From Planifilum fulgidum (GTDB lineage: Bacteria > Bacillota > Bacilli > Thermoactinomycetales > DSM-44946): a stretch of 64,000 nt of DNA. This document shows, one piece after another, positions 24,691 through 33,449 of this stretch. Numbering within the stretch: the stretch's first letter is position 1; every line of letters starts with the position of its first letter. Where the stretch lies: contig NZ_FOOK01000006.1 of NCBI RefSeq assembly GCF_900113175.1, positions 1 to 64,000 of the forward strand, given 5' to 3'. The position numbers and the translations under genes were made by a program. Under the pieces are notes generated by a model. It had not been told where the DNA came from. It ran no database searches and saw only the letters and a program-made list of their open reading frames with translations.

Positions 24691-25302
24691 TCAGTCATCC
24701 CCCTTCCCGGAATCCGCTTGCCTCCGAAGCCATTCTTCGTCCCAGGCGATCCGGCCGGAGCGCAAATCGCCGATCAGGGAACGGACCCATTTCACCTCCG
24801 CCTCCAGCATGAAGTGCAGATATTCAATCTCCAACAAAAACAGCCGGGGCAATGCCGGCCCCTCCTCGCGAAGGATGCTGTCAAGGCGGGACAATTTTTC
24901 GGCGAGGGCAGCCTCCCGCTCCTCCAGGCAGCGCAGAACTTCGCCGACCTCCAGCAGGGGAAGGAGGGAGAGGGCCGCCGGAAATTCGGGAAACTCCTCC
25001 TTCGGGAAAGAAAGCATCTCCTTGAGCCAATCCCGGGCCGTTTTGAGACCCTTTTCGGTCAACTCATAAACGGTCCGTTCCGGCCGGTTCTCTTCCCGGG
25101 AAGTCTCCCTGACCCGGATGAGTCCGGCCCGGAGTAATTGCCGGATGGTTTGGTAGAGGCTCGCCCTCCGCTGAACATTGATGACCAGATCCTTGCCGCG
25201 CTCCTTGATCAGCCGCTGCATCCGGTAAGGATGCATGGGTTCCTCCGCAAGGAGCACGAGGATGGCCAATGCCAAGGGTGAACGTTGAAACGACCGTGCC
25301 AT
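24691..25302 (-). CDS. PadR-family transcriptional regulator
   Basis: About 203 residues: an N-terminal PadR winged helix (LALAILVLLAEEPMHPYRMQRLIKERG, then RRASLYQTIRQLLRAGLIR and the wing YELTEKG) and a C-terminal helical Vir_act_alpha_C-like region for dimerisation. Two starts are possible, ATG 25302 (MARSFQRSP) and ATG 25323 (MTSKINT). Neither has a good ribosome site; a promoter ending right at 25302 favours the shorter, leaderless form. It probably represses itself and the methyltransferase. Confidence 0.85.
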   Translation of the reverse strand: MARSFQRSPLALAILVLLAEEPMHPYRMQRLIKERGKDLVINVQRRASLYQTIRQLLRAGLIRVRETSREENRPERTVYELTEKGLKTARDWLKEMLSFPKEEFPEFPAALSLLPLLEVGEVLRCLEEREAALAEKLSRLDSILREEGPALPRLFLLEIEYLHFMLEAEVKWVRSLIGDLRSGRIAWDEEWLRRQADSGKGDD

Positions 25303-25309
25303 GGTATTT

Positions 25310-25339
25310 ATTTTACTAGTCATTTTATGTCTATGTAAA
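25310..25339 (-). promoter_or_regulatory. Promoter of the padR-methyltransferase operon
   Basis: On the minus strand TTTACA (25334-25339), an 18-base spacer and TAAAAT (25310-25315). The start of transcription would fall at about 25303, next to the ATG at 25302. Confidence 0.5.
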
Positions 25340-25531
25340 GGGCAAAAAAAATCCCTGACCGGGATTTTTCTCCCCGATTTGTTTCCCGCGGCAACGGGGA
25401 AATCCGGCATGTGAAATCGGCCCGTCCATTGATCGCCATCCGCTTCCGGCGTGACGCATTCAGCAAATTTTTCCCCCACTTGATCCATGAGCCGCCGATC
25501 CCCCGCACTTGACGCGGGCCGACGGGAAAGG

Positions 25532-25553
25532 GCCGTCACGCAAAGGTGACGGC
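25532..25553 (-). terminator. Weak terminator after the VOC gene
   Basis: Perfect 8-bp stem GCCGTCAC / GTGACGGC with a 6-base loop, but only CCTTTCCC follows on the minus strand. Confidence 0.4.
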
Positions 25554-25609
25554 GCAGCCCATATCCTTCGCCTCGAAAAACTTCTCGCCGAATCCTTGGA
25601 ATCCCCGTC

Positions 25610-26008
25610 TCACGACCAGACCGTCATCCGCTCCTGCAGGTTGCTGGTGTGCAATTCCAGCTGGGTTCCGTCGGGATCCAAAAAGTTGATGGAGCGGCCG
25701 ACGCCCCGGCGCACGGGCCCCCGAACGATGCGAACCCCGGACTCCTCCAGCCGGCGGGCCGCCTCATCGAAGTCCTCCTCATCGATGGAGAAGGCGACGT
25801 GATCGACGCCGAAGCCGGAATTCCCGCCTTGATCCCCGGCCTGCGCCTTCTTCTCCACCAGGGCGACCCAGGCCGTTCCCCATTCCAGGTAGGCATCGGT
25901 CCTTCCCCGGTGAACCAGCTTCATCCCGAGCAGATCCCGGTAAAAACCCAGGGATTTTTCCAGATCCGACACGCGAATCGTCACGTGATTGAAACCTTTC
26001 ACCTTCAC
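25610..26008 (-). CDS. VOC-family metalloenzyme, FosB-like
   Basis: A 132-residue glyoxalase-fold protein. GTG 26008 follows GGGAGGAT. Two beta-alpha-beta-beta-beta modules are visible, with the metal ligands expected of the FosA/FosB group: His in FNHVTIRVSDLEKSLGFYRDLLG, His in VDHVAFSID and Glu in TQLELHTSNLQERM. Length, the FLDPDGTQLELH stretch and the LQERM tail resemble the bacillithiol transferase FosB, which inactivates fosfomycin, but generic VOC proteins share these features. It lies beside a DUF3891 gene on the same strand. Confidence 0.75.
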   Translation of the reverse strand: MKVKGFNHVTIRVSDLEKSLGFYRDLLGMKLVHRGRTDAYLEWGTAWVALVEKKAQAGDQGGNSGFGVDHVAFSIDEEDFDEAARRLEESGVRIVRGPVRRGVGRSINFLDPDGTQLELHTSNLQERMTVWS

Positions 26009-26030
26009 CTGAGATCCTCCCGGCACAATT

Positions 26031-26723
26031 TCAGCAAACCACGTCGATGGACAGCTGTCCCTCTTCCTCCGGCTCCCTCGCCGCATTGACGACCCGATAG
26101 GGAATCGTGACGGTGAAGGGCTCCCGGAAGGGGTTTGGAGAGAAGCGCAACTGCCGGGGGCTTTCCCAGACCGGAAGCAGCCTCCGGCCGAAATAATCCA
26201 TGCCCTCCCGGAACCAGGGAAAGCGGTTTTGTCCCGGCTCGTTCAGGCAGACAAAGAGGGAAAGGTGGTCGCAGAACTTGAGGAGGCGAAGATCCCGATT
26301 CAATCCGTCCCGCTCCTCGCTCTTCATCCCCGCCTTCAACCGCTCCTGCCTCTCCAGCTCCTCCTCCCGGAAACGGACCGCCGCCGGGTCCGAAACCCCT
26401 TCGAAAAAGGAGGCGTAATGCATGCTGCACAGACAGCCGGCATACGCATCCTCCGCCGCCACCCGGTCGATCCCGGCTTTATAGGCGGGCAATTTGGGCC
26501 CGAGGGGATAGTCCATGAAGGAATAGGGACGATCCTCCTCCTCGTTCCACAACACCTCCCGGTCCAGAAGCCGCCAACCCACATCATGCATGGCAATGGC
26601 ATAGACCGCGGAGGGGTGAAACCGGCCGATCTCTTTCAGTTTAAGCGCAAAATCGGCGGAAACCAGGGCATGGTCGTGCTGGCGAAACAGAACAAACCGA
26701 TCCCCCTGCTTCCGAACAATCAC
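26031..26723 (-). CDS. DUF3891-family protein
   Basis: About 230 residues. GTG 26723 follows GGGGGAT and gives the usual family start VIVRKQGDRFVLFRQHDHALVSADFA. Paired His/Asp residues (QHDHA, AMHDVGW, KFCDHLSLFVCLNEPG) suggest an HD-like metal-binding helical protein, as proposed for this family. Biochemical function unknown. It precedes the VOC gene by 22 bases on the same strand, so the two are probably co-transcribed. Confidence 0.75.
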   Translation of the reverse strand: MIVRKQGDRFVLFRQHDHALVSADFALKLKEIGRFHPSAVYAIAMHDVGWRLLDREVLWNEEEDRPYSFMDYPLGPKLPAYKAGIDRVAAEDAYAGCLCSMHYASFFEGVSDPAAVRFREEELERQERLKAGMKSEERDGLNRDLRLLKFCDHLSLFVCLNEPGQNRFPWFREGMDYFGRRLLPVWESPRQLRFSPNPFREPFTVTIPYRVVNAAREPEEEGQLSIDVVC

Positions 26724-26894
26724 TGCGGATCCCCCCGCATTCCCGTTATAATGACAAATCCACAAGCGGAGCCCATAGGGGGAACCTCCCCTTACGCCAC
26801 GGAGAAATGCACGTCGCCGGATCCTGCCGGCGATCGCATCCCCGGATCCCCGCTCCTCCCCTTCACCGGACCAATCTACTCCTTAAGGGAGTGG

Positions 26895-27350
26895 TCACAG
26901 CCCCAGGCCCTCCAACTGACGGACATGTCTCCACACATGGACGATGGCGTGTTCCAGCATCTGCTCCACCATATAGATTTCCCGCTCGTTCCAGGAGGCG
27001 GGAAAAGCCTTCCCCAAGTCGTCGTCATAAACGCCGGCGGTCGCCTCCCGGCAATAGGGCAGGCTGAGGGAGAGCACCCTTTCCCACTCCCTTGGGGAAG
27101 AAAGGCGGCTGAGCGCTTCCCGCGCCAGGGGCGGAGAGACGTTCTCCCCCAGTTCCAGCTTCTCCCTCACCCACTGGAAATAAGTAAACATGCTCTCGAC
27201 GATATGTACCAACAAATTGCGGACCGTCCCGAAATCCGTCACCGGCCGATCCAATGCATCCTCCGGCCAGCGGTTCATCATGGTCATCAGATGGTGCAGC
27301 GCCCGCTCGTGTTCCTCTACCAGGGCTTGAACGGCGTTCCTTCCGGACAC
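26895..27350 (-). CDS. DinB-family protein
   Basis: About 150 residues with the four-helix DinB architecture: RNLLVHIVESMFTYFQWVREK in the first half and the histidine-bearing MVEQMLEHAIVHVWRHVRQ near the end. The start is uncertain: GTG 27350 has GAAAGG nine bases upstream, while ATG 27359 is inside that spacing. Similar proteins are metal-dependent thiol transferases or damage-inducible proteins without known activity. It lies downstream of the three small membrane proteins but after a 240-base gap. Confidence 0.75.
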   Translation of the reverse strand: MSGRNAVQALVEEHERALHHLMTMMNRWPEDALDRPVTDFGTVRNLLVHIVESMFTYFQWVREKLELGENVSPPLAREALSRLSSPREWERVLSLSLPYCREATAGVYDDDLGKAFPASWNEREIYMVEQMLEHAIVHVWRHVRQLEGLGL

Positions 27351-27608
27351 GGAATTCATCCTTTCAATTTGGTTTGGGCAATACAACCTTCGCCAAAGGA
27401 AAATCCCTTTCCTTTTCCGCCCTTGCGTGATGCGGAGGAAGGCCCGCCGGACATTTAACGGCCTTTGCTTTGCCCGACATCACTTCCGAAGAAAAACTCC
27501 CACGGCAGACGGGAGAGCGGGCGCCGCCCGGAAGATGCCTCCGGTTCCGCCTCCCGGATCGCTTGAAAGGGGCCCGGGCAACAGGATTCCGACTTTCGGA
27601 ACGACTCC

Positions 27609-28067
27609 CTAAAACCATTGGTTCATGACGCCGAACAGCAAAAAGAGGGATGCCACAGGAAGACCGGAAATCAGACCGAAACCCATGATCATCATGGAAC
27701 TCATGAACCTTTTCACGTCCTCGGAAGCTTGGGGATCCTTGGTGATCTGCGAAGTGGTGAAATAAAGGGACAGAAAGGCAAACAAAATCGTCAGGAGAAC
27801 CACCGCCAAAGGCAGGGTCACATCGGCGAACTCAACCGTCCTCAAGACGACGATGTGATACATGCCGTATAAGAGGATAGACATCGACACCAATTCGACA
27901 AGGAGGAATCGGATGACAAAACTTGAATACGCCCGCTGCCTCCGGGCCTGAAAATCCTCTTCCGAGGAGCTTTCGGAAAGATGAGCAACCACTTGTCTGT
28001 AAACGACAATTCCCCCGATCACCGCAATCACCGACGCGGCCACCAGGGACCATATCGGATTGAACAA
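27609..28067 (-). CDS. Small four-helix membrane protein, paralogue 3 of 3
   Basis: A 152-residue protein with four predicted membrane helices: FNPIWSLVAASVIAVIGGIVVY, a charged segment (HLSESSSEEDFQARRQRAYSSF), LVELVSMSILLYGMYHIVV, LPLAVVLLTILFAFLSLYF, and LISGLPVASLFLLFGV. It is clearly homologous to the gene directly upstream (same WSLV...GG...Y start and SSSEE.F.ARRQ loop). The pattern of two helical hairpins recalls V/F-type ATPase c-subunit-like proteins, but no essential acid is visible. Function unknown; part of the ABC export operon by position. Confidence 0.65.
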   Translation of the reverse strand: MFNPIWSLVAASVIAVIGGIVVYRQVVAHLSESSSEEDFQARRQRAYSSFVIRFLLVELVSMSILLYGMYHIVVLRTVEFADVTLPLAVVLLTILFAFLSLYFTTSQITKDPQASEDVKRFMSSMMIMGFGLISGLPVASLFLLFGVMNQWF

Positions 28068-28110
28068 AGGGGTTTTCTCCTTTCTCTCAAGATCGTTTCC
28101 GCAGGATTGC

Positions 28111-28575
28111 TCAAACCTGGCCGGTGAAAATCAATATCAGCATTCCAAGGGAGGCGATGGCTACCGCGATGATCAATGAACTTCCCACGGCATACAAGCC
28201 TTTGGTTTGATTTTTCATCTGCTCCGTGGTGCGGGGATCCCGCAATATCGGCAACACCATGAGATAGGGGAATAAGTTACCTAAAATGATGATTAAAATC
28301 ACCGCCGCCAGGAACGGAGTCACATCCGTCACGCTTGTGGAGGCGCTTCCCTCTGAGAGAATGAAGTACATGCCATACAGTAGAAAAAGAATTGGAATCG
28401 CCTGGGTCGAAACGTGCCGAATCAAGTACCGATAATATCCCTGCTGTCTCCTCGCGGAAAACTCCTCTTCGGAGGAACTCTCCTCAAGGTGGGAGACAAA
28501 AAGCTTGTAGGGAATCAGTCCCCCGATCATCCCGAGCGCCGATGCGATCACCAGAGACCAAATCGGGTCCAGCAC
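28111..28575 (-). CDS. Small four-helix membrane protein, paralogue 2 of 3
   Basis: A 154-residue paralogue, MLDPIWSLVIASALGMIGGL, loop LEESSSEEEFSARRQQGYYRY, then three hydrophobic segments. GGAGGGGGT precedes the start. The conserved loop should lie in the cytosol. It follows the third paralogue after a gap of about 250 bases holding a hairpin, so it may also have its own promoter. Function unknown. Confidence 0.65.
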   Translation of the reverse strand: MLDPIWSLVIASALGMIGGLIPYKLFVSHLEESSSEEEFSARRQQGYYRYLIRHVSTQAIPILFLLYGMYFILSEGSASTSVTDVTPFLAAVILIIILGNLFPYLMVLPILRDPRTTEQMKNQTKGLYAVGSSLIIAVAIASLGMLILIFTGQV

Positions 28576-28609
28576 CGCTTTACCCCCTCCTTTCCCCGAG
28601 AATTTAGAC

Positions 28610-28638
28610 GGCCCAAGAGGATCGCCGTCTTGGGCCGA
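28610..28638 (-). terminator. Hairpin between two of the small membrane-protein genes
   Basis: Ten-bp perfect stem CGGCCCAAGA / TCTTGGGCCG with a 9-base loop; the T run on the minus side is poor, so it may be a partial terminator that sets expression levels in the operon. Confidence 0.4.
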
Positions 28639-28822
28639 ACAAAGCTTTTAAATAAAATATACCTGATTTGACAGAGAAACAGAAGATTTTCCTTAAAAAA
28701 TGCCGAAATGGATCCCGACGGGAAAAAGACGGATCGTCAACATGCGGACCCTTGCAAAGAGAAACGGTAAAAAATCAGGCATCCGTCTTGTAATACTCCA
28801 TTTTCTTCTTGCGCCGGACAAA

Positions 28823-29275
28823 TCAATAGTGCTTCTCGATGATCGCGAGAAATATGCCCATGGAAATAATCGGAACTGCATTGACCGCCATAGCCGCAGC
28901 GATCATCGACTGTATCATATCTTTCTTAACCCTGGCGGAAGAACGGGGATCATGAAGAACGCCGGCGGTGATGAAATAGATGGACAATAAAGCGACAAGG
29001 ATCATCAAAAAAACGATCACCATCAGCAGAGGCACGTTTCCGGGAACGGCCTTTCCCGAAGAGATCCGGACGGCAGCAATTCCCATTAGTCCGGCCATCG
29101 TCCCTCCAATGACGGCGTATTTCAAGGCAAATTGCCGGAATTCCCGGTTGCTTCGGGACAGAAATTCCTTTTCATCGGATATCCCAGCCAGCTTGGAAAT
29201 GTATTGTTTATAGCCGATCACTCCCCCAACCATGCTGAAGAGCGACGGAATCAGCAAGAGGCATTCCTCAAGCAC
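28823..29275 (-). CDS. Small four-helix membrane protein, paralogue 1 of 3
   Basis: A 150-residue member of the same local family, more diverged: LLLIPSLFSMVGGVIGYKQYI, loop SDEKEFLSRSNREFRQF, then AVIGGTMAGLMGIAAV, LMVIVFLMILVALLSIYF and AVNAVPIISMGIFLAI. It starts 13 bases after the ABC permease stop, so it belongs to that operon. Function unknown; a role as small accessory subunits of the export module is inference. Confidence 0.65.
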   Translation of the reverse strand: MLEECLLLIPSLFSMVGGVIGYKQYISKLAGISDEKEFLSRSNREFRQFALKYAVIGGTMAGLMGIAAVRISSGKAVPGNVPLLMVIVFLMILVALLSIYFITAGVLHDPRSSARVKKDMIQSMIAAAMAVNAVPIISMGIFLAIIEKHY

Positions 29276-29288
29276 GGCTTTCCCCCTT

Positions 29289-30179
29289 TCATCCGGGATC
29301 TTTCGGGCCCTTTTTCAAAGAACTCCTTGAGGAGAAGAAACTCCATTTCTTCCAACGGGCAGGGGAAAGAAAATAAGAGGCGGCGACGAGCAAGCCAACG
29401 GTTAAAAGGGCATAGGCCGAAACATACATCCAATAGATGTCGATCCGCCACTGGAGACCCAATCCCATATGTTCCCCGAAAAAAACGGCCAACTGCGTGA
29501 TCACGGGATGCAGGCCGGCCAAAAGTTCAAAGGGTAGCGGGAGATGGTGAGGAGAGTCCCACAAAAACCGATCGTACAACAGGGCGATGAAAAACATCAA
29601 CACGGGAATGCCGACCAAAATCATCGCCACCGCGACGTAGGCGGTCACCATCGCCGGCCCCGTCCGCCGGATCTGGGTGGAAACAAAGACGCCGAGCGCC
29701 CCCAAGAAGCAGACCGTGATCAGCAGATGAACAAAGGTATAAAGGATCTCCCCCGGGGAAACGCCTCCGAACAGAAAAACGGAGGCGTAAAGAGGAAGAG
29801 AGGCGACGATCAGCAGGATCACAAAGGCTATTGAGGCCAACCACTTGCTGAAGATGATCCCGCTGGATGAAAGGGGCAGCGTCAACAGCACGGAAAGCGT
29901 CTGCCGCTCCCGCTCCCCGCTGATCGTCCCGGCGGTCAAGCCGGGAACGACGAAGGCGAGGATCATCAGATGGATCAGCGCCAGCCCCATGAACAGAAAC
30001 CGGTTTTCTTCCGAATTAAGAAACTGTTCCTTTTCCATCAAAAACATATAGGTGAAGATCAAAAACCCCATGATGCCCAGATAAAGGAACACAATCCAGG
30101 GGGTCCGGGAAAATCGCATCCGCTGGCGAACTTCCTTGTTCAGCACCGGATCATCCCACACCTGCGGCCATCGGTTCAT
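29289..30179 (-). CDS. ABC-2 type permease
   Basis: Integral membrane subunit of an ABC transporter, 296 aa and about six helices. The long first cytoplasmic segment NRWPQVWDDPVLNKEVRQRMRF leads into the first helix; FVVPGLTAGTISGERERQTLSVLLTLPLS is the conserved ABC-2 coupling segment. The ATG overlaps the stop of the ATPase gene by four bases. Together they may export or extract something with the large exported protein made first in this operon. Confidence 0.85.
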   Translation of the reverse strand: MNRWPQVWDDPVLNKEVRQRMRFSRTPWIVFLYLGIMGFLIFTYMFLMEKEQFLNSEENRFLFMGLALIHLMILAFVVPGLTAGTISGERERQTLSVLLTLPLSSSGIIFSKWLASIAFVILLIVASLPLYASVFLFGGVSPGEILYTFVHLLITVCFLGALGVFVSTQIRRTGPAMVTAYVAVAMILVGIPVLMFFIALLYDRFLWDSPHHLPLPFELLAGLHPVITQLAVFFGEHMGLGLQWRIDIYWMYVSAYALLTVGLLVAASYFLSPARWKKWSFFSSRSSLKKGPKDPG

Positions 30180-31111
30180 GGACCCTTTTCCTCCCCGTTT
30201 CCCGCGATTTTCAAAAAAACGTCCTCAATGTCTGTGGCGACTTCTTCAAATCGATACACGGAAATCCCTTCGGCGATCAGGCGGGACAAAATCTCCGCCT
30301 GGCGATGCTCGTCCCCCTCCATCCCCACCGTCAGCTTGCGCTCTTCCACGCGGAGGGAGGTGATCCCTTCTTCCTTTTCCAGCAATTTCACCGCCCGATC
30401 CGCATCCTCCAGCAGATGGATTTCCACGGTCCGGCCTCCCCGATAGCGGTCCATGATCTCCTGCACATTCCCGGCGGCCACCAGTCTCCCCCGGTCCATC
30501 ACGCCGATGGCATCGCAGAAATCGGCCAGTTCCGGCAGGATGTGTGAACTGATGAAAATCGTCTTGCCCATCGACTTCAATTCCCGCAGCACGGACCGAA
30601 ACTCGATCCGGGCACGGGGATCCAGTCCGGATGCCGGTTCGTCCAGGATGAGGAGCTTCGGATCATGAACCAGACAGCGGGCCAATCCCAACCGCTGCTT
30701 CATCCCCCGGGAAAGGTGATCCACATAGGCGTCCCGTTTGTCCGACAGGCGGACCAGTTCCAACAGCCTGGAGATCACTTCCCCCCGCCGGGGCGGCTCA
30801 ATTCCGTAACCAGCGGCGAAAAAGGCGAGATATTCCTCGGCGGTCAACCGGTCGTACACCCCGAAAAAATCGGGCATGTAACCGATTATGCGCCGCACCT
30901 CGTCGGGATGATCCGTCACATCCCATCCGTCGATCCAGGCCCTGCCTTCGCTCGGGGCGAGCAGCGTGGCCAAGATGGCCATGGTCGTCGACTTGCCGGC
31001 GCCGTTGGGACCGATAAACCCGTAGGCCGTTCCTTCAGCCACTTCAAGGTTGAGGGATTTGACCGCCTCCACATTCCCAAACCGTTTGGACAGATTCTCC
31101 GTTCGGATCAT
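30176..31111 (-). CDS. ABC transporter ATP-binding protein
   Basis: A 311-residue ATPase: Walker A GPNGAGKSTT near residue 39, Q-loop replaced by IGYMPDFFGVYDRLTAEEYL (YMPD, common in drug-type ABC-2 systems), signature LSRGMKQRLGLARCL, Walker B LLILDEPASGLD, switch His in SSHILPEL, then a ~80-residue C-terminal domain. ATG 31111 overlaps the upstream stop (ATGA), so translation of all three genes is coupled. Confidence 0.9.
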   Translation of the reverse strand: MIRTENLSKRFGNVEAVKSLNLEVAEGTAYGFIGPNGAGKSTTMAILATLLAPSEGRAWIDGWDVTDHPDEVRRIIGYMPDFFGVYDRLTAEEYLAFFAAGYGIEPPRRGEVISRLLELVRLSDKRDAYVDHLSRGMKQRLGLARCLVHDPKLLILDEPASGLDPRARIEFRSVLRELKSMGKTIFISSHILPELADFCDAIGVMDRGRLVAAGNVQEIMDRYRGGRTVEIHLLEDADRAVKLLEKEEGITSLRVEERKLTVGMEGDEHRQAEILSRLIAEGISVYRFEEVATDIEDVFLKIAGNGEEKGP

Positions 31112-33381
31112 CGCACCACCCGTCCTTCCACTTCCAGGAGAGGTCCTGCCCCGGGCCGGTCCGTCAGGATCACGATGCGATTGAACGGAGAGACAAAATG
31201 GGGCAGCTCGTCCGGAGACAGACGGGAAAGCCGTTTCGCCTCCACCCATCTTCCCCTGTTCCAGTCGTACACCTCCACATAACGCCGCTTTTCCGGGAAA
31301 ACATCGATCCGGAGCGGTTTCCAATCAGCCGGTGCAAAGGGAAGATCATAGGCGATCATCACCGGATTACTATGATCTTTGAGCGCCGAATCCTTCGTGG
31401 AGGAGAGCAAGCGATCTCCCTCCACATATTGGGAGGGAAGGGTGCCGCGGTTCCACAGGATCGTGTTTTCTTTTTTGACCGGTTCGATTTCGACGCGCCC
31501 CAACACCATCGAGAGGTGTTCCTCCTTCGTCTCCCGCCCCCGGATCCCGTAGGAGAAGATGGGCTCTTCCGTCCAGCCCGTCACACAGTATCCCGTCACA
31601 TGACTCTGCATCAGATCTTCCCTCGTCTGTTTCCATTGCTGCTTCATCCTCTGTTTCATCTGCTGTTTCAACTCCGGTTTCGAAAGGTCTTGGATCTCGC
31701 CTTGGGCATCCCGGGAAACATCCTCCGCCTTAAATGTCTTGGTCTCCCCGGGGGCGAGGGAACCGACCCGCCGCACGTCATCTCCCAGGACGAGACTCAC
31801 ATCCCGAAAAAAAAGGCGGGTTCCGTTTTTCACTTCCCAGTGCCACGTTCCGTCCCGAAACCTGGCGACGGCGCGGAGATCCCCACCCAGGGAAGCCGTC
31901 GATTCCGCAGACATCCCGCGCGGGGTCCAATAAGGCACATCCAAAAAGGTGACCGCCGACCGGCCGGATACGCCCGCCCCGAGGCGGTTTTCCCCCTGCT
32001 CCGGAAAAGGCCACAACCAGAGGTTCGATTTCCCGTCCAGCCGGTATGTTCCCGCCTCCTGGCTCCAAAATGCGGAAACGCCCCGAACCTCCGCTTCACC
32101 CGACGCTTTCGTCTCCACGTAGGCAAGGTTGTGGACCAGCACCTCGTCCCCCCTGAGGATCTTGCCATAGGCGTAAATCCCCAAGGTTGCGGCGATCCCC
32201 AGAGACGGAATGATCCACCATGCCCATTCCCGCCGGTTCAGCGTCTTGAGAATCCAAAAGAGAATCGGCCCCACCCCAAGCGCATACACCAAAAAAAGCG
32301 CCGCCATCGCGGAAAGACTGGGAAGTTCGAGATGCGGCATCTTCATCAGGGCCTTTTCCAGGGAAGCATTGCCGGAGCGCGGAACGCCCTCCAACCGAAA
32401 CGACCGTCCTTCCCCTCCGCCCAAAAACAGCATTTCCCGCCACAGCCGTTCGTTTCCGGACCATTCGGCCAAGGGAGAGGCCGTCAAATCATAGGCGGCG
32501 GATATCACCGCCCCCGCCCCGGCCGGACGCCGGGCCAGCAAGGGAAGATCCCCCGCGGAAATCACCGCCCGTCCCCCGTCCGCCAGCCGGACGCGGCCGA
32601 CGGTCAGGGGGGATTTTGGCTCGGGGACGTTTCCCCAGCGGCGGAAGGGCTTCAGATTCTTCAGCGTCGTCGTCCCCTCCCCCTTCACCGGGAGGATCGG
32701 CTCCAGCTCCCCGGAGGACGAAGCGGAGGAGGAACCCGCCACCACCAGCAGACCGCCCTTTTCCACCCAACGGCGAATCGCCCTTTGGCGGGACTTTCCG
32801 AGGGAACCGACATCGATGCCGTTGATCACCAACACATCCAAGCCGGACAAGCCCAGGTCCCTGTTCGGAATCTCCTCCGCCCTTAACCCTTCCACCCGGA
32901 TTTCGGAGTGCCCCGCCGACACCCCCAACCAACTTCTTAACCGGGAAGACAGCTCAGGTGAATCGCTCAACACGCCGATGAGCATCTCCGTGCCCGCAAC
33001 GGTTCCACCGAGCTTTTTCCGGACCGCCACTCCGCCTCCGGTGCGAAATTCGATCTCCGCCACCGGCAACGCCAATTCCCTGGACAACAAAAGGGTGACC
33101 TCCTTGGAGGTTCCCCCCGCCAGTTTCACCCGTTCCCCCGCAAACGAACGATTTCTCAAATGAAACGGTTTGACGATCAGCTCTCCCTCCACGTCGGAAC
33201 CGGAATTGGCGAGCCTGACCCGGACCGGCACCCATTCTCCTTTCATCACTCCGCCAAACCCCGGATCAACTTCCATTCTGATTTGCCCCGGCGACCCCTC
33301 CGCCACTCCCGGAAGACCCAGAAAGAAAGCGAACAGCACCAAAAGTCCCTTCCAAAAACGCGTCCTTGCCCGCTTGGTCAA
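31108..33381 (-). CDS. Large exported/membrane protein of an ABC module
   Basis: A 757-residue protein. TTG 33381 is chosen because GGGGAGGAG lies six bases upstream and a clean signal peptide follows (TKRARTRFWKGLLVLFAFFLGLPGVAEG). Residues ~30-130 look like a beta-sandwich (GEWVPVRVRLANSGSDVEGEL), ~150-215 a class I amidotransferase-like Rossmann domain (LDVLVINGIDVGSL...RWVEKGGLLVVAG). Two helices follow near residues 330-400 (LSAMAALFLVYALGVGPILFWIL and WWIIPSLGIAATLGIYAYG), then a long second extracytoplasmic region. Such proteins occur with ABC-2 modules, conceptually like GldG. Function unknown. Confidence 0.7.
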   Translation of the reverse strand: MTKRARTRFWKGLLVLFAFFLGLPGVAEGSPGQIRMEVDPGFGGVMKGEWVPVRVRLANSGSDVEGELIVKPFHLRNRSFAGERVKLAGGTSKEVTLLLSRELALPVAEIEFRTGGGVAVRKKLGGTVAGTEMLIGVLSDSPELSSRLRSWLGVSAGHSEIRVEGLRAEEIPNRDLGLSGLDVLVINGIDVGSLGKSRQRAIRRWVEKGGLLVVAGSSSASSSGELEPILPVKGEGTTTLKNLKPFRRWGNVPEPKSPLTVGRVRLADGGRAVISAGDLPLLARRPAGAGAVISAAYDLTASPLAEWSGNERLWREMLFLGGGEGRSFRLEGVPRSGNASLEKALMKMPHLELPSLSAMAALFLVYALGVGPILFWILKTLNRREWAWWIIPSLGIAATLGIYAYGKILRGDEVLVHNLAYVETKASGEAEVRGVSAFWSQEAGTYRLDGKSNLWLWPFPEQGENRLGAGVSGRSAVTFLDVPYWTPRGMSAESTASLGGDLRAVARFRDGTWHWEVKNGTRLFFRDVSLVLGDDVRRVGSLAPGETKTFKAEDVSRDAQGEIQDLSKPELKQQMKQRMKQQWKQTREDLMQSHVTGYCVTGWTEEPIFSYGIRGRETKEEHLSMVLGRVEIEPVKKENTILWNRGTLPSQYVEGDRLLSSTKDSALKDHSNPVMIAYDLPFAPADWKPLRIDVFPEKRRYVEVYDWNRGRWVEAKRLSRLSPDELPHFVSPFNRIVILTDRPGAGPLLEVEGRVVR

Positions 33382-33449
33382 AACCTGCTCCTCCCCGTTA
33401 CAACGTTTGATTTCTTCCACCCGCCGGCAACCGTTGCATCGACGCAGGG

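Noticed and set aside
31198-32886. 562-codon plus-strand frame
   Set aside because: Antisense to the large exported protein gene; no ribosome site and no recognisable domain.
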